Under the pieces are notes generated by a model. That model saw only the letters and a program-made list of their open reading frames with translations. It did not search any database and was not told the DNA's origin. A DNA stretch of 64,000 nucleotides from Pedobacter psychroterrae (GTDB taxonomy: Bacteria; Bacteroidota; Bacteroidia; Sphingobacteriales; Sphingobacteriaceae). Below, piece after piece: positions 17,079 through 26,180 of this stretch (within the stretch, counting starts at the first letter, position 1; the number at the start of each line of letters is the position of its first letter). Made by a program: the position numbers and the translations under genes. The stretch covers positions 248,001 through 312,000 of the forward strand of contig NZ_SJSL01000003.1 in NCBI RefSeq assembly GCF_004331695.1, read 5' to 3'.

Positions 17079-20000
17079 TTAAAACTGTACGTTTAATCCC
17101 ATGGTAAATGTCTTTTGCTGAGGATAATACCATCCCATTGCATTTGAATTCTCCGGATCAACATTTAAAATGTCAGTGAAAGTCAGCAGGTTTTGTCCGG
17201 TAGCGAAAAAGCGTACTCCACTGGAGCTGATTTTTGAAAGAAACCCGCTTTTTAAGGTGTAAGCAATTTCCACATTCTTGAGCCTGATATAACTTGCATT
17301 TTCAACCCAAAAACTGCTTGTCAGGTAGTTGTTTCCATTTGTATTTAAAGACAAACGGGGAAGTGCGGCATCCGGGTTGTCCGGAGTCCAGCGGTCCAGC
17401 CATTCTTCAGTTACACGTCCGCCATTATGGAAAGCCCATGCTGAATTTTGGGTCAATAGCTGCTGCACTTTTGTGGCTCCCTGAACGAGGAAGTTGACTT
17501 CAAGACCTTTAAAGTTTACACCCCCACTGATGCCGTACAAAACCTCCGGCAGCGCCCCGCCACCTAGATAGGTAATGTCAAAATCATCTATTTTGCCATC
17601 GGGTACCCCATCAGCTCCACTTATATCTTCATATTTGATATCGCCAGGGCCAGTAGAGTTCAGGAAAGCTGTTGTCTTTGGTGAATTGTTGTAATCTTCA
17701 AGGTCCCGGAATATGCCGATTGCCTTATATCCGAAGTAGCCATTGTTGGCCCTTCCTGTAATTTTTTTGCCTGGAGGAACATTCACTGCTTCTGCAGCTT
17801 CAATGATTTTGTTTTTAGCCACGGTAACATTGCCACTAAGCGAGTATGACCAATTGTCGGAAATTCTATTGGTGTGGCTTAGTACCAGTTCAAAACCTTT
17901 ATTTTCTACTATTCCGATATTTTCACTTGGCAGCGATGCACCAAAACTCAAGGGAACAGATAAGCTTCGAGTAGTCAGGATATCTTTTCTTTTTTCATTG
18001 AAATAACTAAAGTCAATGCCAATCATCCCTTTATATAGACGGGTTTCAAAGCCTAAGTCTGTTTTTGTACTGGTTTCCCAGGTTACATTTGGATTGGCAA
18101 TGGCACCAGGAGTTAGTCCGTTTGCCAGATCCGTGCCAAATGGATAATTGTTTGCTACCAGGTTATAACGGTTATAGTATCCAAACCGGCTGGCGATACG
18201 GTCACTTCCCAGCTGACCATAAGAAGCTTTGACCTTCAGATACTCTATAGCATTAACCGATTTCATAAAATCCTCTGAGCTAATCAGCCATCCCGCTGAG
18301 AAAGCAGGAAAATAGCCAACCCGTCTGTCAGGGGCGAAGTTTTCTGATTCATCCCTTCTTAAACTGGCCTGAAAAAGATATTTATTGTCAAAATCATAAT
18401 TTACCCTTACGGCAGCACTACGCAGACCGGTACGGTCTTCATTGTCCTGGAGCACTTCATTAAGTGCCGGGCCAAAATTCAGGATCTGCAGGGCGGAGCT
18501 TTCATAGGCATTTCTCGAACCCGTAATTCCGCTGTTTTCATTTTCTTTTTGTATCACCAGGGCAAGCGCCGAGATGCCATGTTTGCCAAAGCGGTTTTCA
18601 TAGTTGATGTGCGCTTGCAGCTCTGTTCCTTTTGCTTCTCCAAAGTTTTTAGATAAAGCCGATTTGCTGGGTGTGGTAAGTGCAAATGTACCGTCATCGT
18701 TTCTTACATAGAGTGGCACCCATTGGTTCCAGGTTTTGTTGTAGGTAAAGCTTCTGTCGAATGCAAGCACCCCTTTTAGTGAAAGACCTTTCACCCATGG
18801 GATGTCCTGGACTACCTGAAAGTTGCTCAACAGGTAATTTCCTGACGTGCGGTTGTACCCACTTTCTTCACTCACCAGTGCCAAAGGGTTTGGATACACA
18901 CCCGGACTGGCCAACCTGCCGTCAGAGAACCTGGCCGGAAAGATCGGTGGATTACGCATGGTATGTTCAAAGATACTGCCAGACGGAGGAGTCGTTCTTT
19001 TCTCCAGTCTTCCTGAAAGGTCTATTGATACACGCGTGGTAGGGGTAGCCTGAATATCCAGGTTGCTACGTACATTGTAACGGTTGTAGTTTAGTGATTT
19101 GTATAAACCATCTTCGTTCAAATAGCCCAGAGAGGTAAAGTACTTCACTTTTTCGGTTCCCCCGTTTAATGAAACGTTGTGTTGCAGCCTGGGAGCGTTG
19201 CCGCCCAGCACGAGGTCCATCCAGTCTGTATTTGGGTAGAGATCTGGATTTGACCCGCTTCTGAAACCTTCCAGACGGTCGAGCGTGAACTCCGGACTTG
19301 CGTCTGGATTGTCGTTTATTTTTGCTTCGTTATATAGCGATCCATATTCATATGATCCTAGATTTTTAGGTAACCTGGTTACTTCAGAAAAGCCATAGTT
19401 GAAGGAGTAGTTGGCACTAAGTTTACCTGATTTACCACGTTTGGAGGTGACAAGCACTACACCATTTGCGCCTTTTACCCCAAAAATAGCCGCAGATGAG
19501 GCGTCTTTCAAAATATTGACCGATTCAATCTCATTTGGGTCCATCTGAGAGAAATCTCTGAATGAACGGACAATTCCGTCGATCACGAAAAGAGGTTCCA
19601 TGGTTGCATTTCCGAATGTAGAATTTCCTCTGATGTAAATCTGTGCGGCATCAGATCCAGGCTCGCCTGCTGGCTGCTTGGTAATTACGCCAGGTGTGCG
19701 GCCTGCCAGTGCGTTACTCAAATCGCCTACAGGACTTTGCAAGAGCTCCTTGGTATTGACGGTAGAGATAGATCCCGTAACGCTGGAACGTCTCTGACTA
19801 CCATAGCCGACTACCACTATTTCGTTGAGCACATCGGTATTGTCATCAAGTACCACATCGACCACACCAGATTTTGTAACAACAATTTCCTGACTGATCA
19901 TGCCAATATAACTGAATACCAGGGTGGCTGTACCTTGAGGTACATTGATGGTATAATTACCCTGCACATTGGTCGTAGTGCCTGCATTAGTTCCTTTAAC

Positions 20001-20135
20001 AAGGACCGATACGCCTACCATCGGCAGACCAGTTTTGTCTGTGGCTTTTCCGCTTACGGAATAGTTTTGTGCCAGCGACTGATGTATGAAGCAGGTGCTG
20101 AGCAATAGTATGAGTAAAAGTCTAATTTTTTTCAT
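17079..20135 (-). CDS. susC-like: SusC/RagA-family TonB-dependent glycan importer
   Basis: A 1018-residue outer-membrane transporter. After a signal peptide (MKKIRLLLILLLSTCFIHQSLAQ) there is a CarboxypepD_reg-like domain (VSGKATDKTGLPMVGVSVLVKG), a TonB-box region (LNEIVVVGYGSQRR), the plug (DVNILKDASSAAIFGVKGANGVVLVTSKRG-like SusC signature near residues 200-230) and a 22-strand barrel ending in an aromatic C-terminus (MGLNVQF). It lacks an STN signalling domain, unlike the second SusC at 26181. Induction of this locus must therefore come from another sensor, most simply the divergent membrane regulator at 21181. It is second in its operon, 34 bp after the surface lipoprotein gene. Confidence 0.95.
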   Translation of the reverse strand: MKKIRLLLILLLSTCFIHQSLAQNYSVSGKATDKTGLPMVGVSVLVKGTNAGTTTNVQGNYTINVPQGTATLVFSYIGMISQEIVVTKSGVVDVVLDDNTDVLNEIVVVGYGSQRRSSVTGSISTVNTKELLQSPVGDLSNALAGRTPGVITKQPAGEPGSDAAQIYIRGNSTFGNATMEPLFVIDGIVRSFRDFSQMDPNEIESVNILKDASSAAIFGVKGANGVVLVTSKRGKSGKLSANYSFNYGFSEVTRLPKNLGSYEYGSLYNEAKINDNPDASPEFTLDRLEGFRSGSNPDLYPNTDWMDLVLGGNAPRLQHNVSLNGGTEKVKYFTSLGYLNEDGLYKSLNYNRYNVRSNLDIQATPTTRVSIDLSGRLEKRTTPPSGSIFEHTMRNPPIFPARFSDGRLASPGVYPNPLALVSEESGYNRTSGNYLLSNFQVVQDIPWVKGLSLKGVLAFDRSFTYNKTWNQWVPLYVRNDDGTFALTTPSKSALSKNFGEAKGTELQAHINYENRFGKHGISALALVIQKENENSGITGSRNAYESSALQILNFGPALNEVLQDNEDRTGLRSAAVRVNYDFDNKYLFQASLRRDESENFAPDRRVGYFPAFSAGWLISSEDFMKSVNAIEYLKVKASYGQLGSDRIASRFGYYNRYNLVANNYPFGTDLANGLTPGAIANPNVTWETSTKTDLGFETRLYKGMIGIDFSYFNEKRKDILTTRSLSVPLSFGASLPSENIGIVENKGFELVLSHTNRISDNWSYSLSGNVTVAKNKIIEAAEAVNVPPGKKITGRANNGYFGYKAIGIFRDLEDYNNSPKTTAFLNSTGPGDIKYEDISGADGVPDGKIDDFDITYLGGGALPEVLYGISGGVNFKGLEVNFLVQGATKVQQLLTQNSAWAFHNGGRVTEEWLDRWTPDNPDAALPRLSLNTNGNNYLTSSFWVENASYIRLKNVEIAYTLKSGFLSKISSSGVRFFATGQNLLTFTDILNVDPENSNAMGWYYPQQKTFTMGLNVQF

Positions 20136-20169
20136 GAATTTTAATTTATTTATCTCTGATAAGGATGGA

Positions 20170-21003
20170 TTAGTTGCGAATAAACCTCATTTGATGAACA
20201 ACCTCTGTGGCTTTGCCAGAACGGAGTACCATCTCATTGGCAGATATGGAAATGATCCTGAAATTATTGGACGAGATGTCTGTAACACCAATAAAGTTGG
20301 GGATAGGTGCACCAGGCAACGTAATTGTAGCGAGACCTGCGCCTGCAACTACTGTACTAAATGTGAATGATACGTTGTTATAAGACCTGTCGCTACCGCA
20401 AACATAATTTGGCTGGAGATTTCCGGCATTGAATGTGGCACCGTTTGCATTATAGGAAAGTTTAAAGTCGTTGTTGGTAAATGCAAACGTGTATACATCA
20501 TCTACCTGGCAATTTGCCAGTGGCCCACCTCCAAAATATTCTCCAGGGTTGCCTTCCGTACCTACGATAATAGGCGAAGCTGAGACTGGGTCTAGCTTCC
20601 ATGGATGTGCGGTGAGCATTTGGAAAGTTGGATTTGTAAGAATAGGGGTCAGGTCGTCGCTGTCTACCGTCACCTGCTGTGTGGCCATGTCATAGCCACC
20701 ATTACCATAGGCATAAAGTTTCACATTATAAATGCCCTTTTTTAAGAAATAAGCTTCTTGTTTGGCAACTCCTGCTTTCAGGCCTTCTTCTGTACCGATG
20801 TCCCATTGGTATCGGTAAGCATTTTCAGACGTACTTTCCAGGAGAAATGTATTGGCCTTGCCATCCACTTTACTGACTTTGAAAGATGCGTTAGCAGGAA
20901 CACCCAGTTCATGAACCTCATCTTTGCAACTAAAATTTAAAAAGGATACCATAATTAATGGCAGGTACAGGTATAGGAACCTGATGATTGGTTTATAGTT
21001 CAT
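20170..21003 (-). CDS. PKD-domain surface lipoprotein, probable glycan-binding protein of locus 1
   Basis: A 277-residue lipoprotein with the signal MNYKPIIRFLYLYLPLIMVSFLNFSC. Residues about 35-115 form a PKD-like beta-sandwich (NAYRYQWDIGTEEGL, KGIYNVKLYAYGNGGYD). The rest is a beta-rich domain without a motif I know (NFIGVTDISSNNFRIISI at the end). It is the first gene of the locus 1 operon, just before susC. Surface glycan-binding proteins (SGBPs) of beta-glucan loci have PKD-type domains and the same location, so binding of the polysaccharide at the cell surface is the likely role. No catalytic residues are evident. Confidence 0.75.
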   Translation of the reverse strand: MNYKPIIRFLYLYLPLIMVSFLNFSCKDEVHELGVPANASFKVSKVDGKANTFLLESTSENAYRYQWDIGTEEGLKAGVAKQEAYFLKKGIYNVKLYAYGNGGYDMATQQVTVDSDDLTPILTNPTFQMLTAHPWKLDPVSASPIIVGTEGNPGEYFGGGPLANCQVDDVYTFAFTNNDFKLSYNANGATFNAGNLQPNYVCGSDRSYNNVSFTFSTVVAGAGLATITLPGAPIPNFIGVTDISSNNFRIISISANEMVLRSGKATEVVHQMRFIRN

Positions 21004-21067
21004 ACGATTTATAATTGGTTATTGATGGTGTAAATGTAGAGTTGATTTCTACATATCCAATATTTTA

Positions 21068-21132
21068 GGGTACATCAATACTACATCATAACCGCTAAAA
21101 AAAGTGTTTAAATGAGGTTTTTGGGTACATCA
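21068..21132. promoter_or_regulatory. three in-phase TACATCA motifs in the divergent promoter region of locus 1
   Basis: The 177-bp gap between the locus 1 operon and its divergent regulator has TACATCA at 21071-21077, 21082-21088 and 21126-21132. The first and third sit in a longer repeat GGGTACATCA (21068, 21123). The starts are 11 and 44 bp apart, so all three face the same side of the helix. These may be operator sites for the LuxR-type HTH of the regulator at 21181. No clear TAnnTTTG promoter was found in the gap on either strand. Confidence 0.45.
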
Positions 21133-21180
21133 TTTGTAATTGATAAGATTTTGGTTAGTTTTATTACATAAACTGAGCGT

Positions 21181-24096
21181 GTGCGACCAAATATTATCTT
21201 TGTTTTACTTCTGTTTTCTGCTTTGCTTGCTTCCGGCCAAAATCCCATCGGTTTACCTGATGTTATAAACTATGAAAAATCAGAATACGGAGGGGGTACA
21301 CACAATTGGGATATTCAACAGGACCGCAATGGAATTTTGTACTTTGCCAACAATGAGGGGCTCCTCAGTTTTGACGGCACCTACTGGAAAATATATCCTT
21401 TGCCTAATAAGACCATTGTTCGTTCTATCCGCATCGCGGCAGACCATAAGATTTATGTAGGTGGACAAAACGAATTTGGTTATTTCTCTCCGGGTGCCAA
21501 TGGAGAACTGCGTTTTTTTAGTTTGAAAAGCAAGATACCCCTGCGCTACAGATCTTTTACCGATATATGGGAAATCGTATCAATAAACCACATTGTTTAT
21601 TTTCGGTCAGAAGAAAGCATTTTCCAATATTCGAATGATTCGGTTAAAGTTTTCCCGTCAGTCTCCAGTTGGGTATTTATGGGAGCCGCAAATAACCAGC
21701 TCATAGTACAGGATAAGGAAAACAGGTTGCTGGGTTTTGAGCGGGGAAAGTTTTTTCCTATTACTGCGCGACTGCCTGCCTCAGATTTTTTAATTACTTC
21801 TGTGGCACCTTATGGCAAGGACAGCATATTGCTCAGTTCCTGGGACCATGGTCTGTATACTTATCATAAAGGTTCACTGAGAAAGTTGGAGGATTACAAT
21901 GCCAGCGGATATGCTAATGATCAGATCAAACAAGCATTTAAGATCAATTCCGATATGATGGCAATTGCCACCAATGTCAACGGTTGCTATATTGTAAACA
22001 GGAAAGGCTCCCTGGTCTATAATTTTTCCAGGAAATCCGGTTTACAAAACAATTCTGTGCTGCGTATGCTCAAAGACAACAACAACAATATCTGGCTTGG
22101 ACTCACCGACGGAATTGGTTTTATTGCAAACAGCAACGCCATCAAACATATAAATCCAGAAGTTTTTGGTAATGCAGTAGGGCATAGTTCGATGGTTTTC
22201 AAAAATAAACTGTATATGGGACTGTCCAATGCTGTGTTCAGTATTCCACTATCTGAAAACAAAGACCTGACCCTGATCAATGCTAATTTTGAATTGGTTT
22301 CCAACACAAGAGGCCAGACCTGGGGAATGAATATTGTAGACGGACATTTATTGCTGGGTAAACACGAGGGCGCTTATGCAATAAAGGGAGGTGCCGCCAC
22401 GCGCATCAGCAGTGGAAAGGGCTATTGGAATTTCCTGCCCTATTATACTAAAAGTGATACCACCCTGCTTACCCTTGCTGGAAATTATAATGGTATCGAT
22501 CTTTTCAAATTGGAAGACGGTACGTTTAAATTATCTGGTACCATCAAAACACTGAGGGAGTCTGCCAGATTTGTAACAGTTGACAGGAAGGGCATCATCT
22601 GGGCTTCTCATCCTTACAAGGGTGTTTATAAGATTGACCTGCATAACCTGGAAAATCCGAAGGTTAGTTTATATACCAAAAACAATGGGCTTCCTTCTAC
22701 CTTCAACAATCACGTCTACAAGGTGATGAACAAGATTGTCATTTCAACTGAAAAAGGCATCTATGAATACAATGAGTCAAAAAATCGTTTCTTACCTTCG
22801 GCCTACTTTAAGCCCGTTTTTGGGGAACGCTACATCAGATATCTAAAGGAAGACCTGGAAGGCAATATCTGGTTTATACAGGAAAAAAATCTGGGAGTCT
22901 GTGATTTTTCGGCAGGCGGAAAAAAACTGATCTATATACCTGAATTAAATGGCAAGCTGGTGGGTGGCTTTGAACACATCTATCCGGTCAATAAGAATAA
23001 CGTGCTGATCGGCTCTCAAAAAGGATTCTATCACATCAATTATGAGAACTATCTAACGAGTATCAGTCCATTGAAAACAAAAATCCGGATGGTTAAAGCC
23101 ATAGGTAAAACAGATACCTTGCTTTTTGGCGGGTATTTTGGCGAAGTGGACGAGCTTAAAAATCAGGAACAAGTACCTGGTATCAAGTACGACTGGAACT
23201 CTTTTCACTTTGAATACTCCTCAACACTGACTAAAAGCCAACCTAATATTGAGTACAGTTACTTGCTGGAAGGTTATGATAAGAAATGGTCAGCCTATGG
23301 CAAAAGGACAGAAAAGGATTATACCAATTTGCCGCATGGCGACTATGTGTTTAAGGTAAAAGCGAGGAACAACTTTGGCAATGACTCGGAAGTAAGTTCG
23401 TACGCCTTTACTATTTTCCCTCCCTGGTACCAGTCTACCCTGGCATATCTTTTCTATTCCTTCCTGCTGCTTTCACTGATCTACTATATTTATAAGCAGC
23501 AGCAAAAGAAATTTTTGCAGCAGCGGATCAAGTTTCAGGAGAAGCAACAGCGGATTAAATACCTTCATCAGCTGGAAATTGACAAATCTGAAAAGGAGAT
23601 TGTGAAGCTGAAAAATGAAAAACTGGAGGCGGAAATAGAAGCCAGAAATTCCGAACTGGCTTCAACAGCAATGCACCTGGTACAGAAAGCCGAGTTATTG
23701 TCGAAGATCAAAGACGAGTTGAATAAACTCAATAAAGGAATACACGAAGAAGAACAACAGTCTGATATTAAACGAATCGTCCGCTTGCTGACTTCCGAGG
23801 AAAAGGCTGATGAGAGCTGGGAACAATTTGCGATCTATTTTGATAAGGTACATACCGATTTTTTAATGCACCTGAAATCTGCCTTTCCCGGAATTACAAA
23901 TAATGACCTGAGGTTGTCTGCTTTTCTGAAAATGAATTTGTCGACCAAGGAGATTGCGCAGCTTATGAAAATTTCCCCGCGCGGAGTGGAGATCAGCCGG
24001 TACCGGCTCAGAAAGAAGTTGCAGATTCCCGGAGAAGTTAGTCTGTTTGAGTTTTTAAGGGATTTTCAGACACCAAGCAGTGAGGACGTCAAATGA
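21181..24096 (+). CDS. single-chain membrane regulator: sensor propeller, Y_Y_Y domain, TM, LuxR-type HTH
   Basis: A 971-residue protein starting at GTG (21181), with a signal peptide ending LLASGQ. Residues about 25-660 contain repeated Reg_prop blades (WDIQQDRNGILYFANNEGLL, MLKDNNNNIWLGLTDGIGF, DLEGNIWFIQE) and form the periplasmic sensor. A Y_Y_Y domain follows (YSYLLEGYDKKW, LPHGDYVFKVKARN), then one membrane helix at about 752-772, a long glutamine/lysine-rich coiled coil, and a C-terminal HTH at about 905-960 (LSTKEIAQLMKISPRGVEISRYRLRKKL). There is no kinase or receiver domain, so a periplasmic signal must reach DNA directly through the one polypeptide. It is divergent from locus 1 and is its probable regulator, with a breakdown oligosaccharide as likely ligand. 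It is distinct from classical hybrid two-component HTCS proteins. Confidence 0.9.
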   Translation: MRPNIIFVLLLFSALLASGQNPIGLPDVINYEKSEYGGGTHNWDIQQDRNGILYFANNEGLLSFDGTYWKIYPLPNKTIVRSIRIAADHKIYVGGQNEFGYFSPGANGELRFFSLKSKIPLRYRSFTDIWEIVSINHIVYFRSEESIFQYSNDSVKVFPSVSSWVFMGAANNQLIVQDKENRLLGFERGKFFPITARLPASDFLITSVAPYGKDSILLSSWDHGLYTYHKGSLRKLEDYNASGYANDQIKQAFKINSDMMAIATNVNGCYIVNRKGSLVYNFSRKSGLQNNSVLRMLKDNNNNIWLGLTDGIGFIANSNAIKHINPEVFGNAVGHSSMVFKNKLYMGLSNAVFSIPLSENKDLTLINANFELVSNTRGQTWGMNIVDGHLLLGKHEGAYAIKGGAATRISSGKGYWNFLPYYTKSDTTLLTLAGNYNGIDLFKLEDGTFKLSGTIKTLRESARFVTVDRKGIIWASHPYKGVYKIDLHNLENPKVSLYTKNNGLPSTFNNHVYKVMNKIVISTEKGIYEYNESKNRFLPSAYFKPVFGERYIRYLKEDLEGNIWFIQEKNLGVCDFSAGGKKLIYIPELNGKLVGGFEHIYPVNKNNVLIGSQKGFYHINYENYLTSISPLKTKIRMVKAIGKTDTLLFGGYFGEVDELKNQEQVPGIKYDWNSFHFEYSSTLTKSQPNIEYSYLLEGYDKKWSAYGKRTEKDYTNLPHGDYVFKVKARNNFGNDSEVSSYAFTIFPPWYQSTLAYLFYSFLLLSLIYYIYKQQQKKFLQQRIKFQEKQQRIKYLHQLEIDKSEKEIVKLKNEKLEAEIEARNSELASTAMHLVQKAELLSKIKDELNKLNKGIHEEEQQSDIKRIVRLLTSEEKADESWEQFAIYFDKVHTDFLMHLKSAFPGITNNDLRLSAFLKMNLSTKEIAQLMKISPRGVEISRYRLRKKLQIPGEVSLFEFLRDFQTPSSEDVK

Positions 24097-24158
24097 TTTA
24101 AAATGTATGTGTAAATAATTATTTGTTTATTTGTGTGTGTTGAAACTCAGGGAAACCC

Positions 24159-24716
24159 ATGACTTCTTATAGCTCATATACCGACCAGGAACTGCTGTCT
24201 TTATTGAAAGCAGGAGATCGTATGTCTTTTACTGAGATCTATAACAGGTACTGGATGGTAGCCTATCGCTCAGCCATTCAGGTTTTAAAGGATGAAGAAG
24301 CCTGCATGGATGTATTGCAAGACGTTTTTGTTTGGTTATGGCAGCATCATGAGCAGTTGAGTGTACATTCCTTAAAAGCATATCTCCTCACTGCAGTCAA
24401 GTTTAAGATGCTAAATGTGATTCGACAGGGCAGACTGAAAGACATCGCTTATAGTAAAATTAAGGTAGATGAATACGAAGCAGAGACTAATCTTGAAGTT
24501 AAGGAACTGATGAGGATGATCGAGGAATTTGCAGAGACATTACCTTCACAGGCGCGACAGATTTTTCACCTGAGCAGATATGATCATCTTAGCAACAAAG
24601 AAATTGCCCATAAATTGGGTATATCAGAAAAAACTGTCAAAAATCAGATCAATATTTCATTGAAAAAGCTCAAATCTAATCTGGGCAAGATGTCTTTGTG
24701 GTGTACAATGCTTTGA
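24159..24716 (+). CDS. ECF-type RNA polymerase sigma factor
   Basis: A 185-residue sigma-70 family factor with only regions 2 and 4, as in ECF factors of the Bacteroidota FecI-like group. Region 2: FTEIYNRYWMVAYRSAIQV, DVLQDVFVWLWQHHEQL, SLKAYLLTAVKFKMLNVIR. Region 4: LPSQARQIFHLSRYDHLSNKEIAHKLGISEKTVKNQI. It should direct transcription of the downstream susCD genes once released from the FecR-like anti-sigma factor, encoded 65 bp downstream. The ATG at 24159 is preceded by no Shine-Dalgarno sequence. It follows the locus 1 regulator by 62 bp, so some read-through from that gene is possible. Confidence 0.94.
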   Translation: MTSYSSYTDQELLSLLKAGDRMSFTEIYNRYWMVAYRSAIQVLKDEEACMDVLQDVFVWLWQHHEQLSVHSLKAYLLTAVKFKMLNVIRQGRLKDIAYSKIKVDEYEAETNLEVKELMRMIEEFAETLPSQARQIFHLSRYDHLSNKEIAHKLGISEKTVKNQINISLKKLKSNLGKMSLWCTML

Positions 24717-24796
24717 TTTCAAGAAAAAATCGCAAATAAAATATATATTTCAAATAAGCTTGGGCCTTCCGTTCGTTTCAAGTGCCTATATGGTAT

Positions 24797-25954
24797 ATGA
24801 ACAGGGAAGAACTCATCGTTTTAGCAGATAGAATCCTCAAAAAGGAAGCTTCTGAGGCTGAGATCAGCGCATACAATGCCTGGTACAATTCATTTCAGGA
24901 GTCAGGTGAAATACCTGTGACAGACGAAGCGGATAAAAAGAAAATCTTATATGCCAGAATTGCGTCTTCTATTGATGACGAAGTTTCTGTTAAGCGTTTA
25001 AGTGCAGGCCGATCTAAAATAGGTATTTGGGCTGCAGCTGCGGCAGTTGCCTTCCTGGCAATCGGCATTTACTTCTTTAATGCGCCGCTTAATTCGGATA
25101 AAAGCAAAACAGCTGATTTGGCCGCGAGTACCGGGAGCATTAAGCCTGGCCGCAATACAGCTAAGCTTACACTGGCGAATGGTAAGTCGATCGATCTTAG
25201 CGAGTCTAAAACAGGGGTAGTAATAGATGTCGCCGGTTTGAAATATAATGATGAAACAGTAATCGCTGCTACACAGGCCAATGATATAAAAAAGGATGGT
25301 TTAATGAGTATAGCCACGCCTCGCGGCGGTACTTACCAGGTTATTCTTTCCGATGGATCTAAAGTATGGTTAAACGCTGCTTCCTCTATTCAATTTCCCG
25401 CTAGCTTTACCGGTCAGGAGCAAAGAAGGATAACGCTTGTAGGTGAAGCCTATTTTGAGATCGCTAAGCATAAATCGCAGAAATTTGTAGTCAATACCAG
25501 AAATCAGGAGGTAGCCGTGCTGGGCACGCACTTTAACATCAATAGCTACCTCGAGGAGGGAAATGAGAAGACCACTTTGCTGGAAGGCTCAGTGCGTGTG
25601 TCTTCAGTCAGGGCTGACGTAAAAGATGTACGCCTAGTTCCCGGTCAGCAAGCCACCGTATCGGCTGCCAGCAAAATCGAAGTAGCTGAAGTAGATGTGA
25701 ACGATGTGATAGCATGGAAAGAGGGCAAATTTGTTTTCGTTGAGGAAAATGTACCGAGTATTATGAATAAGATTGCGCGGTGGTATGATGTAGAGATCGC
25801 TTACGAGGGAGATGTAAGGCGCAAAGCACTGGCAGGGTCTGTTTCAAGATTTAAAAACGTGTCGGAAGTCCTGGAGATGTTAAGTGCCACTAAAGCCGTA
25901 CAGTTCAGAATAGAAGGCAGGAAAGTGATTGTCATGCCATTTAAAGATAAATAA
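24797..25954 (+). CDS. FecR-family anti-sigma factor
   Basis: A 385-residue single-pass membrane protein. I start it at ATG 24797, though an in-frame GTG at 24782 would add five residues. The cytoplasmic N-terminal about 75 residues bind the sigma factor. A membrane helix follows at about residues 75-92 (IWAAAAAVAFLAIGIYFF), then the FecR periplasmic domain (GTYQVILSDGSKVWLNAASSIQFP, GEAYFEIAKHKSQKFVVNT, VLGTHFNINSY) and a C-terminal DUF4974-like domain (VPSIMNKIARWYDVEIAYEG). It should hold the ECF factor encoded upstream inactive until contacted by the STN domain of the SusC protein at 26181. This arrangement is the standard trans-envelope switch of Bacteroidota. Confidence 0.94.
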   Translation: MNREELIVLADRILKKEASEAEISAYNAWYNSFQESGEIPVTDEADKKKILYARIASSIDDEVSVKRLSAGRSKIGIWAAAAAVAFLAIGIYFFNAPLNSDKSKTADLAASTGSIKPGRNTAKLTLANGKSIDLSESKTGVVIDVAGLKYNDETVIAATQANDIKKDGLMSIATPRGGTYQVILSDGSKVWLNAASSIQFPASFTGQEQRRITLVGEAYFEIAKHKSQKFVVNTRNQEVAVLGTHFNINSYLEEGNEKTTLLEGSVRVSSVRADVKDVRLVPGQQATVSAASKIEVAEVDVNDVIAWKEGKFVFVEENVPSIMNKIARWYDVEIAYEGDVRRKALAGSVSRFKNVSEVLEMLSATKAVQFRIEGRKVIVMPFKDK

Positions 25955-26045
25955 ACAAAATTTCAATTAACCATAAACCGAAGAACCAAATGAAAAAACC
26001 TTACAAAAACGATCCTTAATCTTCTGAGTACAGCTAAAATATAAT

Positions 26046-26075
26046 TAAACAGGGATGATAGAACACCCCTGTTTA
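26046..26075. repeat. perfect 9-bp inverted repeat between fecR and susC genes
   Basis: TAAACAGGG (26046-26054) and CCCTGTTTA (26067-26075) form a perfect stem with a 12-nt loop, in the 226-bp gap between the anti-sigma gene and the transporter gene. It may terminate the sigma/anti-sigma transcript or act as a leader hairpin. No T-run follows on the plus strand. The rest of the gap shows a nine-codon open frame (25990) and nothing else that I can name. Confidence 0.45.
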
Positions 26076-26180
26076 TGACCGGGTAGCTGCAAATTATGTA
26101 TTAACACAATTTTAACCGCTGTGGGTGCTTTCACGTCCTGGAAGATAAAAAAGCACGTCACAGTCTAACTCAGTAAACAA

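Noticed and set aside
25990..26019. Nine-codon open frame before susC (MKKPYKNDP).
   Set aside because: Too short, with no evidence for a leader peptide. It may be a relic of a former start region.
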